From the NCBI GenBank assembly GCA_963814875.1, contig CAWFFJ010000023.1:92205-156204 (forward strand): DNA of 64,000 bases. Reading direction: 5' to 3'. Under the pieces are notes generated by a model. The model saw only the letters and a program-made list of their open reading frames with translations, was not told where the DNA came from and made no database searches. The DNA comes from CAVSIS01 sp963814875 (GTDB lineage: Bacteria > Acidobacteriota > Thermoanaerobaculia > Thermoanaerobaculales > Sulfomarinibacteraceae). This document shows, one piece after another, positions 9,560 to 18,341 of this stretch. Each line of letters begins with the position of its first letter. Positions within the stretch are counted from its first letter, which is position 1. A program made the position numbers and the translations under genes.

Positions 9560-10434
9560 CCAGGTGCGGGGGGTATGTGTGCAGGCGGCCGGTGGGGGTC
9601 GCTGAGGAAGGCCTGGAGATCGCGGGCAAATTCTGACGGCACGTCGAGGTGGGGGAAGTGCCCTGACGAAGGGTAGGTCGTCAGCGTGACGCCGCTGGAG
9701 ACCTTCACGGTGTCGCGCCCGTGCCTGAGCGGAATGATCGGATCATCCTCACCCCAGAACAGGGCGATGGGCGGCAGCGATGCGACCTCCTGGACGCGGT
9801 CCCTCATCCAGACGTACTGGCCGGAGAAGTTGATGACGCCCTCAATCGAACGCTGGAACGCGCGGTCGGTGCCGGGGATGCGGTTCGTCTCGGCGGCGAG
9901 CTCAACCTCCTCGGGCTCCGTGTGGCCGAAGGTCGCGGCGGCATGCCGCATCGCGAAGGGCAGGCCGTAGCGGATCACGAACGGCGTGAAGGCGCGCCCG
10001 AGCAGGGGAATCGCCGCGAACCGCAGTCCCATCCCTGCCTCACGTCCGAGCCCCCCCGGTGCGACGAGCGCGAGGCGGTTCACTTTCTCCCGATGTCCGA
10101 GCAGCATCCACTGCGCGATCCCGCCGCCGAACGAATGCCCGCACACGTGGGCGCCGGGAACGCCGATCGAGTCCATCCATGCGGAGATCGTCAGGGCGTA
10201 CCAGGTCAGCGTGTACGGCGCATCCGGCCGGCCGGAAAGGCCGTGGCCGGGGAGGTCGGGCATGAGGACGCTGAAGCTCTCAGCGAGCAGCGGGGCCACC
10301 CGGCGCCAGGTGCGGTGCGACTGCTGGAACCCATGGATGAGCACCAGGGGATCGCCTGCACCCATCTGGCCCCAGGCGATCGACGTGCCGTTGGCGTCAG
10401 TGACGTGCGCCTGACCGATCATCGCCATGCGCAC
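9556..10434 (-). CDS. Alpha/beta-fold hydrolase
   Basis: 292 residues with the full alpha/beta-hydrolase layout: oxyanion segment LVLIHGFQQSHRTWRRVAPL, nucleophile elbow GHSFGGG (Ser), acidic residue in LFWGEDDPIIPLRHG, and catalytic His in SSGHFPHLDVPSEFARDL. It matches general esterase/epoxide hydrolase/C-C hydrolase members; the substrate is unclear. C-C bond hydrolases of aromatic meta-cleavage share this fold, but nothing here supports that role. It heads a run of minus-strand genes, ending against the response regulator. ATG codons at 10434 and 10428 are both possible starts. Confidence 0.88.
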   Translation of the reverse strand: MRMAMIGQAHVTDANGTSIAWGQMGAGDPLVLIHGFQQSHRTWRRVAPLLAESFSVLMPDLPGHGLSGRPDAPYTLTWYALTISAWMDSIGVPGAHVCGHSFGGGIAQWMLLGHREKVNRLALVAPGGLGREAGMGLRFAAIPLLGRAFTPFVIRYGLPFAMRHAAATFGHTEPEEVELAAETNRIPGTDRAFQRSIEGVINFSGQYVWMRDRVQEVASLPPIALFWGEDDPIIPLRHGRDTVKVSSGVTLTTYPSSGHFPHLDVPSEFARDLQAFLSDPHRPPAHIPPAPG

Positions 10435-10458
10435 CCCTGCCCGTCGAAGAAGACACTC

Positions 10459-10662
10459 CTAGTCGTCGATGACGAAGGTGACCATCATGTTGACCTGGAA
10501 CTCCGTGATGGTGCCGTCTTTGACCCGAATCTGTTGCTCCTTGATCCAGGCGCTCTTGACGTTGCGAAGCGTCTTGTTGGCCCTGGAGATGCCGTGTTGG
10601 ACGGCATCCTCGAAGCTCTTGGTCGAGGTCGCGCTGATCTCGGAAACTTTCGCAATCGACAT
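10459..10662 (-). CDS. Dodecin-family flavin-binding protein
   Basis: 67 residues, the usual dodecin length. The sequence MSIAKVSEISATSTKSFEDA followed by VQHGISRANKTLRNVKSAWI and a C-terminal EFQVNMMVTFVID matches the beta-alpha-beta-beta dodecin fold, including the Trp-free start and the conserved SxxSxExA-type helix. Dodecins form hollow dodecamers that store flavin or CoA-type ligands and buffer free flavin. The aromatic stacking position is occupied by W in KSAWIKEQ. Start ATG has AGGAGG just upstream. It belongs to a stress-type cluster with GlsB-like and CsbD-like genes. Confidence 0.9.
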   Translation of the reverse strand: MSIAKVSEISATSTKSFEDAVQHGISRANKTLRNVKSAWIKEQQIRVKDGTITEFQVNMMVTFVIDD

Positions 10663-10811
10663 CTGATCCTCCTTCGTTGCTCACAGTGAGAAAACCTTCA
10701 GGCAACTCCCCGAGAAGCTCGGGGCCTCGCTGCCCACAACACACACACCACCGACCTCCGCGGGGCGGCAGCCGTCGGCGAGGCAGAAAGAGCTGCCTCA
10801 CCGCACGTTCG

Positions 10812-11090
10812 TTATCGCCGCCAGGAGACCAGGTGAACGATCGCCACGAAGATCGCGGCGCCGATGATCGACCACAGGACCGGGAACGGATGCCCCCCGA
10901 TGGTGACCATGAAGGGCTCCGAAAGACTGAGCTTCCCGGCCACCCAGGGCCCGAGAAGGGCGCCGATGAAGCCGAGCACGATCGAGACGATGAGCCCGCC
11001 GCGGACGTCTCCCGCGATGGCCTTCCCGATGGCGCCGCAGACCGCGGCGATCACGATGAGAATCAGGAGTGCCGGGAGTGAGATCGACAT
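10812..11090 (-). CDS. GlsB/YeaQ/YmgE-family small membrane protein
   Basis: 92 residues with three hydrophobic segments. The glycine-rich motif IGKAIAGDVRGGLIVSIVLG followed by FIGALLGPWVAGKL is typical of the transglycosylase-associated (YeaQ/YmgE) family, here with a longer loop LSLSEPFMVTIGGHPFPV between the second and third helices. The biochemical role is unknown in the family; members are induced by general stress. The ATG at 11090 is preceded by AAAGGAACGCGAC. Neighbours (CsbD-like, dodecin) fit a stress role. Confidence 0.85.
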   Translation of the reverse strand: MSISLPALLILIVIAAVCGAIGKAIAGDVRGGLIVSIVLGFIGALLGPWVAGKLSLSEPFMVTIGGHPFPVLWSIIGAAIFVAIVHLVSWRR

Positions 11091-11169
11091 GTCGCGTTCC
11101 TTTCTGCCGCCCTCGAGAACCCTCCCCGCGCACAGCCTCGGAAGGCTGCCGGAGGAGGGTCGGTTCGGC

Positions 11170-11370
11170 CTACTTCTTGATGGCCTTGGCAGCCGTGTCC
11201 AGGAGATCTCCGACCTTGCGACGCGCCTTGCCAAGGCTCTCCTGGACATCGCCTTCGACCTGCTGGCGATCGCCCTCCAGCTCCAGCTCGCTGTCACCCG
11301 TGACGATGCCGACGATCTCTTTACCCTGTCCCTGGAGCTTCTTCAGCTTGCCGCGTGCTTCTTGTCCCAT
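11170..11370 (-). CDS. CsbD-like stress-response protein
   Basis: 66 residues. A hydrophilic, helical protein: GKLKKLQGQGKEIVGIVTGD, SELELEGDRQQVEGDVQESL, then a Lys-rich end. The pattern of repeated G-x-V/A-G spaced helices is that of CsbD, a general stress protein of unknown mechanism. It differs from the classic form in starting MGQEARGKLKKLQGQ. GGGAGACACC lies before the ATG. It sits in the same minus-strand cluster as the GlsB-like gene, 79 nt upstream of it. Confidence 0.75.
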   Translation of the reverse strand: MGQEARGKLKKLQGQGKEIVGIVTGDSELELEGDRQQVEGDVQESLGKARRKVGDLLDTAAKAIKK

Positions 11371-11445
11371 GGTGTCTCCCTTGTGGTTCCCGCAGGTCCC
11401 TCGTCCACGCCGTCTGCTTCGCGCACGGGGCCCCGCTCGAGCAGG

Positions 11446-12294
11446 TCAGCCGTCGACGTTCGGCGTTGCGAAGTTGAGCCGTGGGAAGTACCGGCGCAGC
11501 GCCTCCATGACCTTGACGACGGCGGCGTTGGATCCCGAGTCGCGGTTGCCGTCTTGGAACCGGTAGCGGTCACCCCTCACGATCTGGAAGTTGATCTGGT
11601 AACAGAAGTTCCCGGTGGATGCTGCATCGCACGTGTACCACACCTTCTCGAGGCCCGTGGTCTGGAACGTGAAGTTCTCTTCCGGATTGCGGTCACCGTC
11701 CCACGTCAGGGTCTCGCCGTTCAGGATCAGGCGACCGGTGCGGTTCTTCTTCCAGAACCCTGGTCGTATCAGCACCAGGTTGTCGAAGACCAGCTCGGCC
11801 GGAGCGACGCCCTCGGTCGGCGGAGCCCCGTTGCTGGTCGCCATCAGGGCCATGATCAGCGATTCCTGGGCGCCGTTCTGCTTGAGATAGAGGAGGTCAT
11901 TGACCGAGAGGTTGAAGGCCTGCTCTGACTGTCTCACCTGCTCCGCGATGATGGGCTCCGACGTCCCGGACCTGATCAGGCGCACGAAATCGACCAGGCG
12001 GGCATCGTCGGGCTGGAGTGGCACGGGCGCCGGCGTAGGCGCCGGGATCCGGGCCCAGATTGCGGAGATGACGTCCTCCGGCACGCCCGCTTGACGCAGC
12101 GTGACGAGGTCCCCTGTCGTCAACGCGATCGTGTTGGCAGGGTTGTTGACCATGGCGATGATGCCGTCGGCCGGGGCGCCGGACTGTTGGGCCACCAAGA
12201 TGGAGTTGACCGTGAGCTCGTCCGCGCTTGCCGCCACTGCGACGAGCATCAGCAGAGCCACAGCGATGAGAGCACTGACGAGGATTCGTTTCAT
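11446..12294 (-). CDS. Exported protein of unknown function
   Basis: 282 residues from the ATG at 12294, which is preceded by AAAGGGGCAGGTGTCCG. A clear signal peptide (ILVSALIAVALLMLVAVAASA) is followed by two helical repeats that look like short SHOCT/PEGA-type recognition segments: VTLRQAGVPEDVISAIWARI and DLLYLKQNGAQESLIMALMA. Both are of the type that reads 'region followed by a hydrophobic helix after a Gly-Ala/Val turn'. The C-terminal half (WYTCDAASTGNFCYQINFQI) is a small beta-domain with two Cys that may bond. I do not recognise the family. The leader around the start resembles that of the gene at 808. Confidence 0.65.
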   Translation of the reverse strand: MKRILVSALIAVALLMLVAVAASADELTVNSILVAQQSGAPADGIIAMVNNPANTIALTTGDLVTLRQAGVPEDVISAIWARIPAPTPAPVPLQPDDARLVDFVRLIRSGTSEPIIAEQVRQSEQAFNLSVNDLLYLKQNGAQESLIMALMATSNGAPPTEGVAPAELVFDNLVLIRPGFWKKNRTGRLILNGETLTWDGDRNPEENFTFQTTGLEKVWYTCDAASTGNFCYQINFQIVRGDRYRFQDGNRDSGSNAAVVKVMEALRRYFPRLNFATPNVDG

Positions 12295-12459
12295 CGGACA
12301 CCTGCCCCTTTCTCGGACCCTCTCGAATCGAGCGTCCTGGCGGGAGAATCCCGGTCCACTCTCCGCGGGCCATCGCGGCACCTGGCTGCGTTGCGTCTCC
12401 GCAAGGAGGACACCGATCTCCCCACAGAAGACACTAGTGCCCGGGCCCACCGCCGTGAA

Positions 12460-12508
12460 GCGCACTTTCTACCTGAAAGCGGCGCCGCGACACAGGTAGA
12501 AAGTACGC
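12460..12508. repeat. Inverted repeat with 16-bp arms
   Basis: GCGCACTTTCTACCTG (12460-12475) pairs with CAGGTAGAAAGTACGC (12493-12508) at 15 of 16 positions; the 17-base loop itself holds the palindrome GCGGCGCCGC. A weaker, related TTTCTAC/GTAGAAA pair lies at 5308-5347. It sits in the 682-base gap before the deoxyhypusine synthase-like gene. Confidence 0.65.
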
Positions 12509-12594
12509 TGGCGGCGTCCACGCCAGCTCGGGCCGAACGCGCGACGCCGCGATGCGATCGCGGCCACGGCATGACTGGTGCGCAGCGCGATAAC

Positions 12595-12750
12595 GGGCGG
12601 AGACAAGCTCCGCCCCTTCGAGGGCATGGCACCATCGACGCTCATGGAGTCGTAGGGGAGCAGCTTGTCTGCTCCCGTGGTGACCCCGCCCCCGCACAAT
12701 TCAGGTCACGAGACGATCGTTCGAACACCGGGCAGAGACGAGCTCCGCCC
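12595..12750. repeat. Cluster of REP-like palindromes (GGGCGGAG...CTCCGCCC)
   Basis: Three related short palindromes: 12595-12615 (GGGCGGAG, ACAAG, CTCCGCCC), 12656-12676 (GGGAGCA with TGCTCCC, inverted orientation) and about 12730-12750. Further copies lie at 24372-24393 and 63881-63900. The rest of 12295-12976 holds a pyrimidine-rich tract (about 12790-12950) and no gene that I can support. Confidence 0.65.
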
Positions 12751-12976
12751 CTACGAGGACACGCCGCCAACCTGCCGTGACGATCCGGGTCCTGCAGTCC
12801 TGCTCTCTTGACTCTTCACTCTTCACGCTTTACGGGCGGCGAAGCCGCCTGTGCTCCGCCTCCACGGCCGTCCCCGGACCTCCTCACCGCTCACCTTCGA
12901 CCTCCTCACCTCCGGACGTCTCGCGTCTCGCGTCTCACCTCTCGCGTTCTATGATGTCCCCACTGGAGGTTCCCGC

Positions 12977-14050
12977 ATGACCCAGCACAAGGGCTTCCGC
13001 GACGAGGAGCGGCTCCGCGACGGGGTCTCGGACGGGCTCGAGCCGGTCACGCCGGTCGACCTCTCCCGGGTGCACTCGTTCAGCGACCTGCTCGAGCAGT
13101 ACAAGCACGCCGCCTTCGGCGCGCGCCAGCTCGGCGAGGCCGCCGACGTCCTCCACGCGATGGTCGCCGACCCCGGCTGCCACGTGGTGATGACGCTCTC
13201 GGGCGCGATGACGGTCGCCAAGATGGGGCTCGTGATCTGCGACATGATCGAGCACGGCTTCGTCAACGCGATCGTCTCCACCGGCGCCCTGATGTGCCAC
13301 GGCCTGGTCGAGGCGTCGGGCCTCGCCCACTTCAAGTACCGCGAGGGCATGGACGACCGCGAGCTCTACGACCGCGGCTACGACCGCGTCTACGACACCC
13401 TCGAGCTGGAGCGCAACCTCGACCACGTCGCGCGCCTGCTGGGCGAGATCCTCGAGCACTGGCCCGAGACCGAGACCCTGGCCTCGCACAGGATCTGCAC
13501 CGCGATCGGCCGTCACCTCGCCGAGCACTCGTCGCCCGACCAGCGCGGCGTGCTCAAGTCGGCCTTCGAGCACGGCGTGCCGGTCTACATCCCGGCCTGG
13601 ACCGACTCCGAGATGGGCCTCGACCTCGGGATCTTCAACCGCCTGCGCACGCTCGGCGGACAGGCTGCGATTCCCTACGACCCCTACCTCGACCTCGAGC
13701 ACTTCACCGACACCCTGATGACCAAGGAGCGGCTCGGCATCTTCACCATCGGCGGCGGCGTGCCCCGCAACTGGGCGCAGCAGGTCGGGCCCTACGTCGA
13801 GGAGATCGCCAAGCACGTCGGCCGCGAGCGCGAGGAGCAGCTGCGCTACCGCTACGGGATCCGGATCTGCCCCGAGCCGGTGCACTGGGGCGGCCTTTCC
13901 GGCGCGACCTACTCCGAGGGCGTGTCGTGGGGCAAGTTCGTGCCCCGCGAGGAGGGCGGCATGTGGGCCGAGGTCCCCGCCGACGCGACCATTGCCTGGC
14001 CTCTGCTGGTCAAGGCGGTGCTCGAGCGGCTGGGAGGGTGTGGGGCATAG
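12977..14050 (+). CDS. Deoxyhypusine synthase-like protein
   Basis: 357 residues. Matches the deoxyhypusine synthase fold: MTLSGAMTVAKMGLVICDMI (NAD-binding start), STGALMCHGLVEASGLAHFK, PVYIPAWTDSEMGLDL, FTIGGGVPRNWAQQVGPYVE and the active-site segment EGVSWGKFVPREEGGMWAEV, in which the Lys that carries the butylamine imine is kept. In eukaryotes and archaea the enzyme uses NAD and spermidine to modify eIF5A; bacteria lack eIF5A, and bacterial homologues are thought to act in polyamine chemistry (for example homospermidine-type synthesis). ATG 12977 has TGGAGG upstream. No polyamine genes adjoin it, though an ornithine aminotransferase lies 4 kb away. Confidence 0.88.
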   Translation: MTQHKGFRDEERLRDGVSDGLEPVTPVDLSRVHSFSDLLEQYKHAAFGARQLGEAADVLHAMVADPGCHVVMTLSGAMTVAKMGLVICDMIEHGFVNAIVSTGALMCHGLVEASGLAHFKYREGMDDRELYDRGYDRVYDTLELERNLDHVARLLGEILEHWPETETLASHRICTAIGRHLAEHSSPDQRGVLKSAFEHGVPVYIPAWTDSEMGLDLGIFNRLRTLGGQAAIPYDPYLDLEHFTDTLMTKERLGIFTIGGGVPRNWAQQVGPYVEEIAKHVGREREEQLRYRYGIRICPEPVHWGGLSGATYSEGVSWGKFVPREEGGMWAEVPADATIAWPLLVKAVLERLGGCGA

Positions 14051-14233
14051 ATGGTGGATGGATTTCGGAGCGCCGTGAGATGGCTGCTGTCGGCGGATTC
14101 GAGGAGCAGTACTCCGAGTACGGGCCGAGGATTCGCCGAAAACGGGCGCTCACGGCGCCCGAAAGGCGCCGCCAATCTATGCCCTACACCCTCCTAGATC
14201 GCCCGTGACCGACCGGGCGGGTATACTCCGGCC

Positions 14234-14530
14234 ATGCGAAACGCCATCATTCTTCTGCTGATTCTTGTCGTGGCGGCGCTCGCACTGGCGTCGTCGAAGC
14301 CGGACGAGGCGAGCTTCAAGCGCTACATCGCGGAGCTCGAGCACCCGGACACCGCCGGTCTGCTCGAGGAGGGGAAGGACGCCATCCTCAACGCCCAGGA
14401 GAAGCTGACGGTCAAGGTCCAGGACCACGTGCTCTGGGTGACGGCGGAGACGACTCGCGGGACCACCCACAAGCGCTACGTCGGCATCCTCGGCATGTGG
14501 CTGGGCCTCGGCAGCGGCCCCGACCGGTAG
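14234..14530 (+). CDS. Small membrane-anchored or exported protein, unknown
   Basis: 98 residues. A hydrophobic N-terminus (NAIILLLILVVAALALASS) acts as signal or anchor, followed by a small, charged domain (FKRYIAELEHPDTAGLLEEG, VQDHVLWVTAETTRGTTHKR) ending in a hydrophobic GILGMWLGLG. Compact proteins of this layout are often annotated as DUF4359-like, but I am not certain of the match. Its TAG overlaps the GTG start of lnt, so the two are co-translated. Confidence 0.6.
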   Translation: MRNAIILLLILVVAALALASSKPDEASFKRYIAELEHPDTAGLLEEGKDAILNAQEKLTVKVQDHVLWVTAETTRGTTHKRYVGILGMWLGLGSGPDR

Positions 14531-16032
14531 TGGGGCGCCGCCGGCTCGAGCGGGCGGCGCCCGCGCTGTGGGCCGCCGCCGCCGGTCTCGCCCTCGCCGT
14601 CGCCCTGCCGGGACCAGGCTTGAGCCCGCTCGTTCTGGTCTTTCCGGGCCTCCTGCTGGCCTCGATCGCCGCCGCGCCGGGTTGGCGTTCCGCCGCCCTC
14701 GCCGGCCTCATCGGCGGCACGGTCCACTGGCTGGTCACCGTCCACTGGGTGCTGCCGGTGATGCACGACTACGGGCGGCTCCCGCTTGCTGCGGCGATCG
14801 CCTGCCTGGTGGTGATGGCCGCGCTGCTCGGCCTGTCGTGGGGACTCGTGGCCGGCGTCGTCCGCCTGGTGCCTCCGCCGCTGCGGGTGGTGCTGCTGCC
14901 GTTCGCGTGGATCGCCGTCGAGGCGTGGCGCCAGATCCCGCCCTACGTCTTCCCGTGGAACCCGACCGCCGCCGCCCTTGCCTCGACCCCCGGCCTGCTC
15001 GCCTCGGCGCCGGTGTGGGGCGCGACCGGGATCGGGTGGGCGGCGACCGCTCTCGGCGCCGGGTTCGCCGGCGCCCTCCGGCGGGAGACGCGACGCGTTG
15101 GGTTCGCGACCGCCGCCGCCGCCGTCACTCTCACCCTCGCCTTCTCGGCCCTCGCCCCGGTCCCGCAGCCCGTGGGCCCGCTGGTCAGGGTGGCCACGAT
15201 CCAGCCCGGCACCGGCCTCGAGGTCAAGTGGGACCCCGAGCGCTGGCAGGAGATGGTCGCCGGGGTGTGGCGGCTGACCCGCGAGGCGGCCGCCGACGGC
15301 GCCACGCTGGTGCTGTGGCCGGAGAGCGCGGTCCCGTTCTCGCTCGAGCGCGACCCGAGCTTCCGCGACACCGTGGTCGACCTCGCCCGCGAGCTCAACA
15401 TCACGATCGTGCTCACCTCGATCGGCTCGACACCCGAGGGCGGGGCGACCAACTCGGCCTACGCGGTGTCGCCCGCCGGGGTCTCCCCGGTGCGCTACGA
15501 CAAGGTCCGGCTGGTGCCTTTCGGCGAGTACGTCCCGCTGGCCGCACACTTCGCCTTCACCCGGGCGCTGGTGCGCGAGGTCGGCCAGTTCACACCCGGC
15601 AGCGGGCCCGTCCTGCTTCCGGCGGGCGTGCCGCTCGGGATGTCGATCTGCTACGAGGTGGTGTTCGCGGACCTCGTGGCGGACCAGGTCCGAATCGGCG
15701 CGACGGTGCTCGCGACCCTCACCAACGACGCCTGGTACGGCTTCTCGTCGGCGCCCCACCAGCACTTCGAGCAGGCGGTGCTGCGCGCCGCCGAGGCCCG
15801 CCGGCCGCTGGTCCGTGCCGCGCTGACCGGGATCTCCGGCTTCGTCGACCCGACCGGCCGGGTCACTGCGCGGCTCGGCGTGGGGCGCTCGGGCGTGCTG
15901 GTGGAGCCCGTGCAGCCGTGCTCCGGCCTCACCCCGCGGGTGCGGTGGGGCGACTGGTGGGGCGTGTTCTCCGCGGTCCTGGCCGTGGCCCTGATCGCCC
16001 TCGGCCGTCGGCACCGACACCGGACGGAGTGA
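14530..16032 (+). CDS. lnt: Apolipoprotein N-acyltransferase
   Basis: About 500 residues. An N-terminal block of about six membrane segments is followed by a periplasmic nitrilase-type domain with the Glu-Lys-Cys triad: Glu in LVLWPESAVPF, Lys in YDKVRLVPFGEYVPL, and Cys in SICYEVVFADLV. A last membrane helix (WGVFSAVLAVALIALG) closes the protein. Lnt transfers the third acyl chain from phospholipid to the N-terminal Cys of lipoproteins, so the organism is very likely diderm. I chose GTG 14530, overlapping the stop of the small upstream gene; start codons further upstream would lie inside that gene. Confidence 0.93.
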   Translation: MGRRRLERAAPALWAAAAGLALAVALPGPGLSPLVLVFPGLLLASIAAAPGWRSAALAGLIGGTVHWLVTVHWVLPVMHDYGRLPLAAAIACLVVMAALLGLSWGLVAGVVRLVPPPLRVVLLPFAWIAVEAWRQIPPYVFPWNPTAAALASTPGLLASAPVWGATGIGWAATALGAGFAGALRRETRRVGFATAAAAVTLTLAFSALAPVPQPVGPLVRVATIQPGTGLEVKWDPERWQEMVAGVWRLTREAAADGATLVLWPESAVPFSLERDPSFRDTVVDLARELNITIVLTSIGSTPEGGATNSAYAVSPAGVSPVRYDKVRLVPFGEYVPLAAHFAFTRALVREVGQFTPGSGPVLLPAGVPLGMSICYEVVFADLVADQVRIGATVLATLTNDAWYGFSSAPHQHFEQAVLRAAEARRPLVRAALTGISGFVDPTGRVTARLGVGRSGVLVEPVQPCSGLTPRVRWGDWWGVFSAVLAVALIALGRRHRHRTE

Positions 16033-16207
16033 ACCACCAAGACACCAAGACACCGAGCCATCGCAGGGACTGGAGAGTGATCTCGCAGGTCTCGGCGGCT
16101 GCTTTCAGCTGCCCCACGCACATCACTGAACGAGAGAGAAAGGCCCAGGAAGCGCCTCCGCTCTGGGACCCAACACGGCCCTCTTGGTGTCTTTGTGTCT
16201 TGGTGGT
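16031..16207. repeat. Inverted-repeat element of the CCAAGACACC family
   Basis: GAACCACCAAGACACCAAGA begins at 16031 and its imperfect reverse complement (CTTTGTGTCTTGGTGGT) ends at 16207, enclosing about 130 bases. Similar ends occur at 24271-24290, 25151-25300 and 32821-33143. This fills most of the 346-base gap between lnt and prfB. The element has no gene of its own. Confidence 0.65.
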
Positions 16208-16378
16208 GAGAATCCGCATCGACCAGGGGCCAACCACCCGGGGCCACCACACCGCCAGCTTCGGGTTACGAGCCAAACAAGCGATGCTCATTTCCGAGGC
16301 CGAACCCGGAATGGCAAGCCCCTGACTTCTGCTACCATCTTGCGTCCGACCCGCCGCATGCGGGCGGGAGGGGGCACC

Positions 16379-17477
16379 ATGCTCGACGAGGTCATCCAGC
16401 ACGGCGACGCGGAGGTCGAACGCATCCAACGGCTGCGGGGGTACCTTTGACGAGGACGCGATTGCGGCCCAGCTCGCGGAGGCGGACGCCGACGCGCAGG
16501 ACCCGAACATCTGGGGCGACCCCGAGCGCGCCCGCGAGGTAATGCGCCGGCGCAGCGAGCTACAGCGCTCGACCGAGACCGCCGCCAACCTGCGGAGCTC
16601 CGCGGAGGAGCTCGAGGTTCTGCTCGAGATGGCGCGCGAGGGCGAGGAAGGGATCGAGGACGAGCTGCGCAGCGTGCTCGAACGCCTGTCACCGATGCTC
16701 GACCAGTTCGAACTTACCACCAAGATGACCGGCGAGCACGACGCGTCCAACTCCTTCGTCGAGGTCCACCCCGGCGCCGGCGGTACCGACTCCCAGGACT
16801 GGGCAGAGATGCTGTTGCGGATGTACACGCGCTGGTGCGAGCGGCGCGGATTCGACGCCGAGCTGATCGACGTGCAGTCGGGCGAGGAGGCCGGGATCAA
16901 GAGCGCCACGCTCCTGGTCCGGGGCGATTACGCCTACGGAAACCTCCAGTCCGAGAACGGCATCCATCGGCTGGTGCGGATCTCGCCATTCGACTCCCAG
17001 GCGCGCCGCCATACCGCGTTCGCCTCGGTCCACGTCTATCCGGAGATCGACGAGGAAGTCGAGTTCGAGATCGACGAGAAGGACCTGCGCATCGACCGCT
17101 ACTGCTCATCTGGACCCGGCGGGCAGGGCGTCAACACCACCTACTCGGCGGTCCGGATCGTGCACTTGCCGACCGGTATCATCGTCACCTGCCAGAACGA
17201 GCGCTCCCAGATCAAGAACCTCGCCACCGCGATGAAGGTGCTCAAGGCGCGCCTGTACGAGCTCGAGCTCCAGCGCCGCGAGGAAGAGCTGGACAAGCTC
17301 AAGGGTCCCAAGAAGGACATCTCCTGGGGCAACCAGATCCGCTCCTACGTGCTCCAGCCCTACCGGTTGGTCAAGGACCTGAGGACGGACTACGAGGTCG
17401 GCAACGCCGACCGTGTGCTGGACGGCGACCTCGACGGGTTCATCGAGGCCTTCCTCCAGTGGCAGGTCCAGCAGTAG
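16379..17477 (+). CDS. prfB: Peptide chain release factor 2, with programmed +1 frameshift
   Basis: Translation starts at ATG 16379, reads 23 codons to CTT (16445-16447) and meets an in-frame TGA at 16448-16450. The context GGGGGTACCTTTGAC is the conserved prfB shift site: an internal purine-rich Shine-Dalgarno-like stretch, slippery CTT and weak TGAC stop. Shifting +1 (CTT, then GAC) continues as DEDAIAAQLAEADADAQDPN to 17477, about 365 residues. The protein has the SPF tripeptide that reads UGA/UAA (RISPFDSQARRHTAF) and the GGQ peptidyl hydrolysis loop (SSGPGGQGVNTTYSAVRI). Low RF2 favours the shift, giving autoregulation. In this organism RF2 also competes with selenocysteine insertion at UGA. 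Confidence 0.97.
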
Positions 17478-17916
17478 GACGGTTTTCGAGGGTTTAAGCG
17501 TTATGGCCTGGAGCTCGCGGCCTGCGGCCACGAGCCATGGCCGGTGATGGCGTCGCCGCGGCGATCGGCGGCCGCTCGCCCCGACGCCGCCCCCACCGGC
17601 CTGCGATCCGCTGACGCGGATCGCCCAGGCCTCCCGGGGTGGATCGAGGTCGCCGATTCGACCCGCCCCGCCACCCCCCACCCACCGCCCTCGGAAATCC
17701 GCGCATGGCGGGCGCTTCGCGCTCGCTCATGCGCGCCTTCCCGAGGGGTGCAGAAGATCAGAGCTCATCGCAAGGGCCTTCGATACGACCCGCGCGATGC
17801 CGGATCGTCACCGACCATGGGGCGACCGGTTCGACACCCCCTCTGTCACCCGTGCGGTCTTTCCCGACATCAGCACTCAGGTCCAAACAACGACCCTGGA
17901 ACTTCCTTCTCTCCAC

Positions 17917-17977
17917 CCCTCAGAAAGCCTCACACGGCGGAGCACCCGGTGCTCCGACTTGGGTGGCTTTCTGAGGG
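17917..17977. repeat. Nested palindrome in an 864-base gene-free stretch
   Basis: CCCTCAGAAAGCC (17917-17929) pairs perfectly with GGCTTTCTGAGGG (17965-17977); within it, CGGAGCACC and GGTGCTCCG form a second stem. No T tract follows, so it is not a classic terminator for prfB, 440 bases upstream. The whole interval 17478-18341 shows several GC-rich palindromes but no credible gene. Confidence 0.6.
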
Positions 17978-18341
17978 CGGCTGGGTGGGGGGTGGTGGGG
18001 CGGGATGGAATCGGCAGTGGTTTGCTTCTCAGCACGGACGCTCGAATCGGAGCTCACGGACCTCGTGGGCATCGGGCGGCCTGCGCCAGCAGGCCGGAGC
18101 GGGACGGTGGGTGGCGGCGGCGAACGGTCGCCGTTCGACGACGCCGCGCGCCGTCCCGCGTGGATCGCGGCTCCGAGCCGCGATCCCGGGGCCCGGGCAC
18201 GGCGTTCCGGGTTCACGACTCCCGAGGGCGGGTTGCACCGGATCCCGTCCCCGGTGTACCTTCGTCGGCGTCCCGGGAGCGGACGGGTCGACGTTGCTGG
18301 TCCCCGCCTGCCTGTCAACCTCACCACAGGGAGAGCGCACC

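Noticed and set aside
14476..16053. 525-codon frame opposite lnt
   Set aside because: Translation is His/Gly/Arg-rich without any domain; lnt on the plus strand has its complete catalytic triad.
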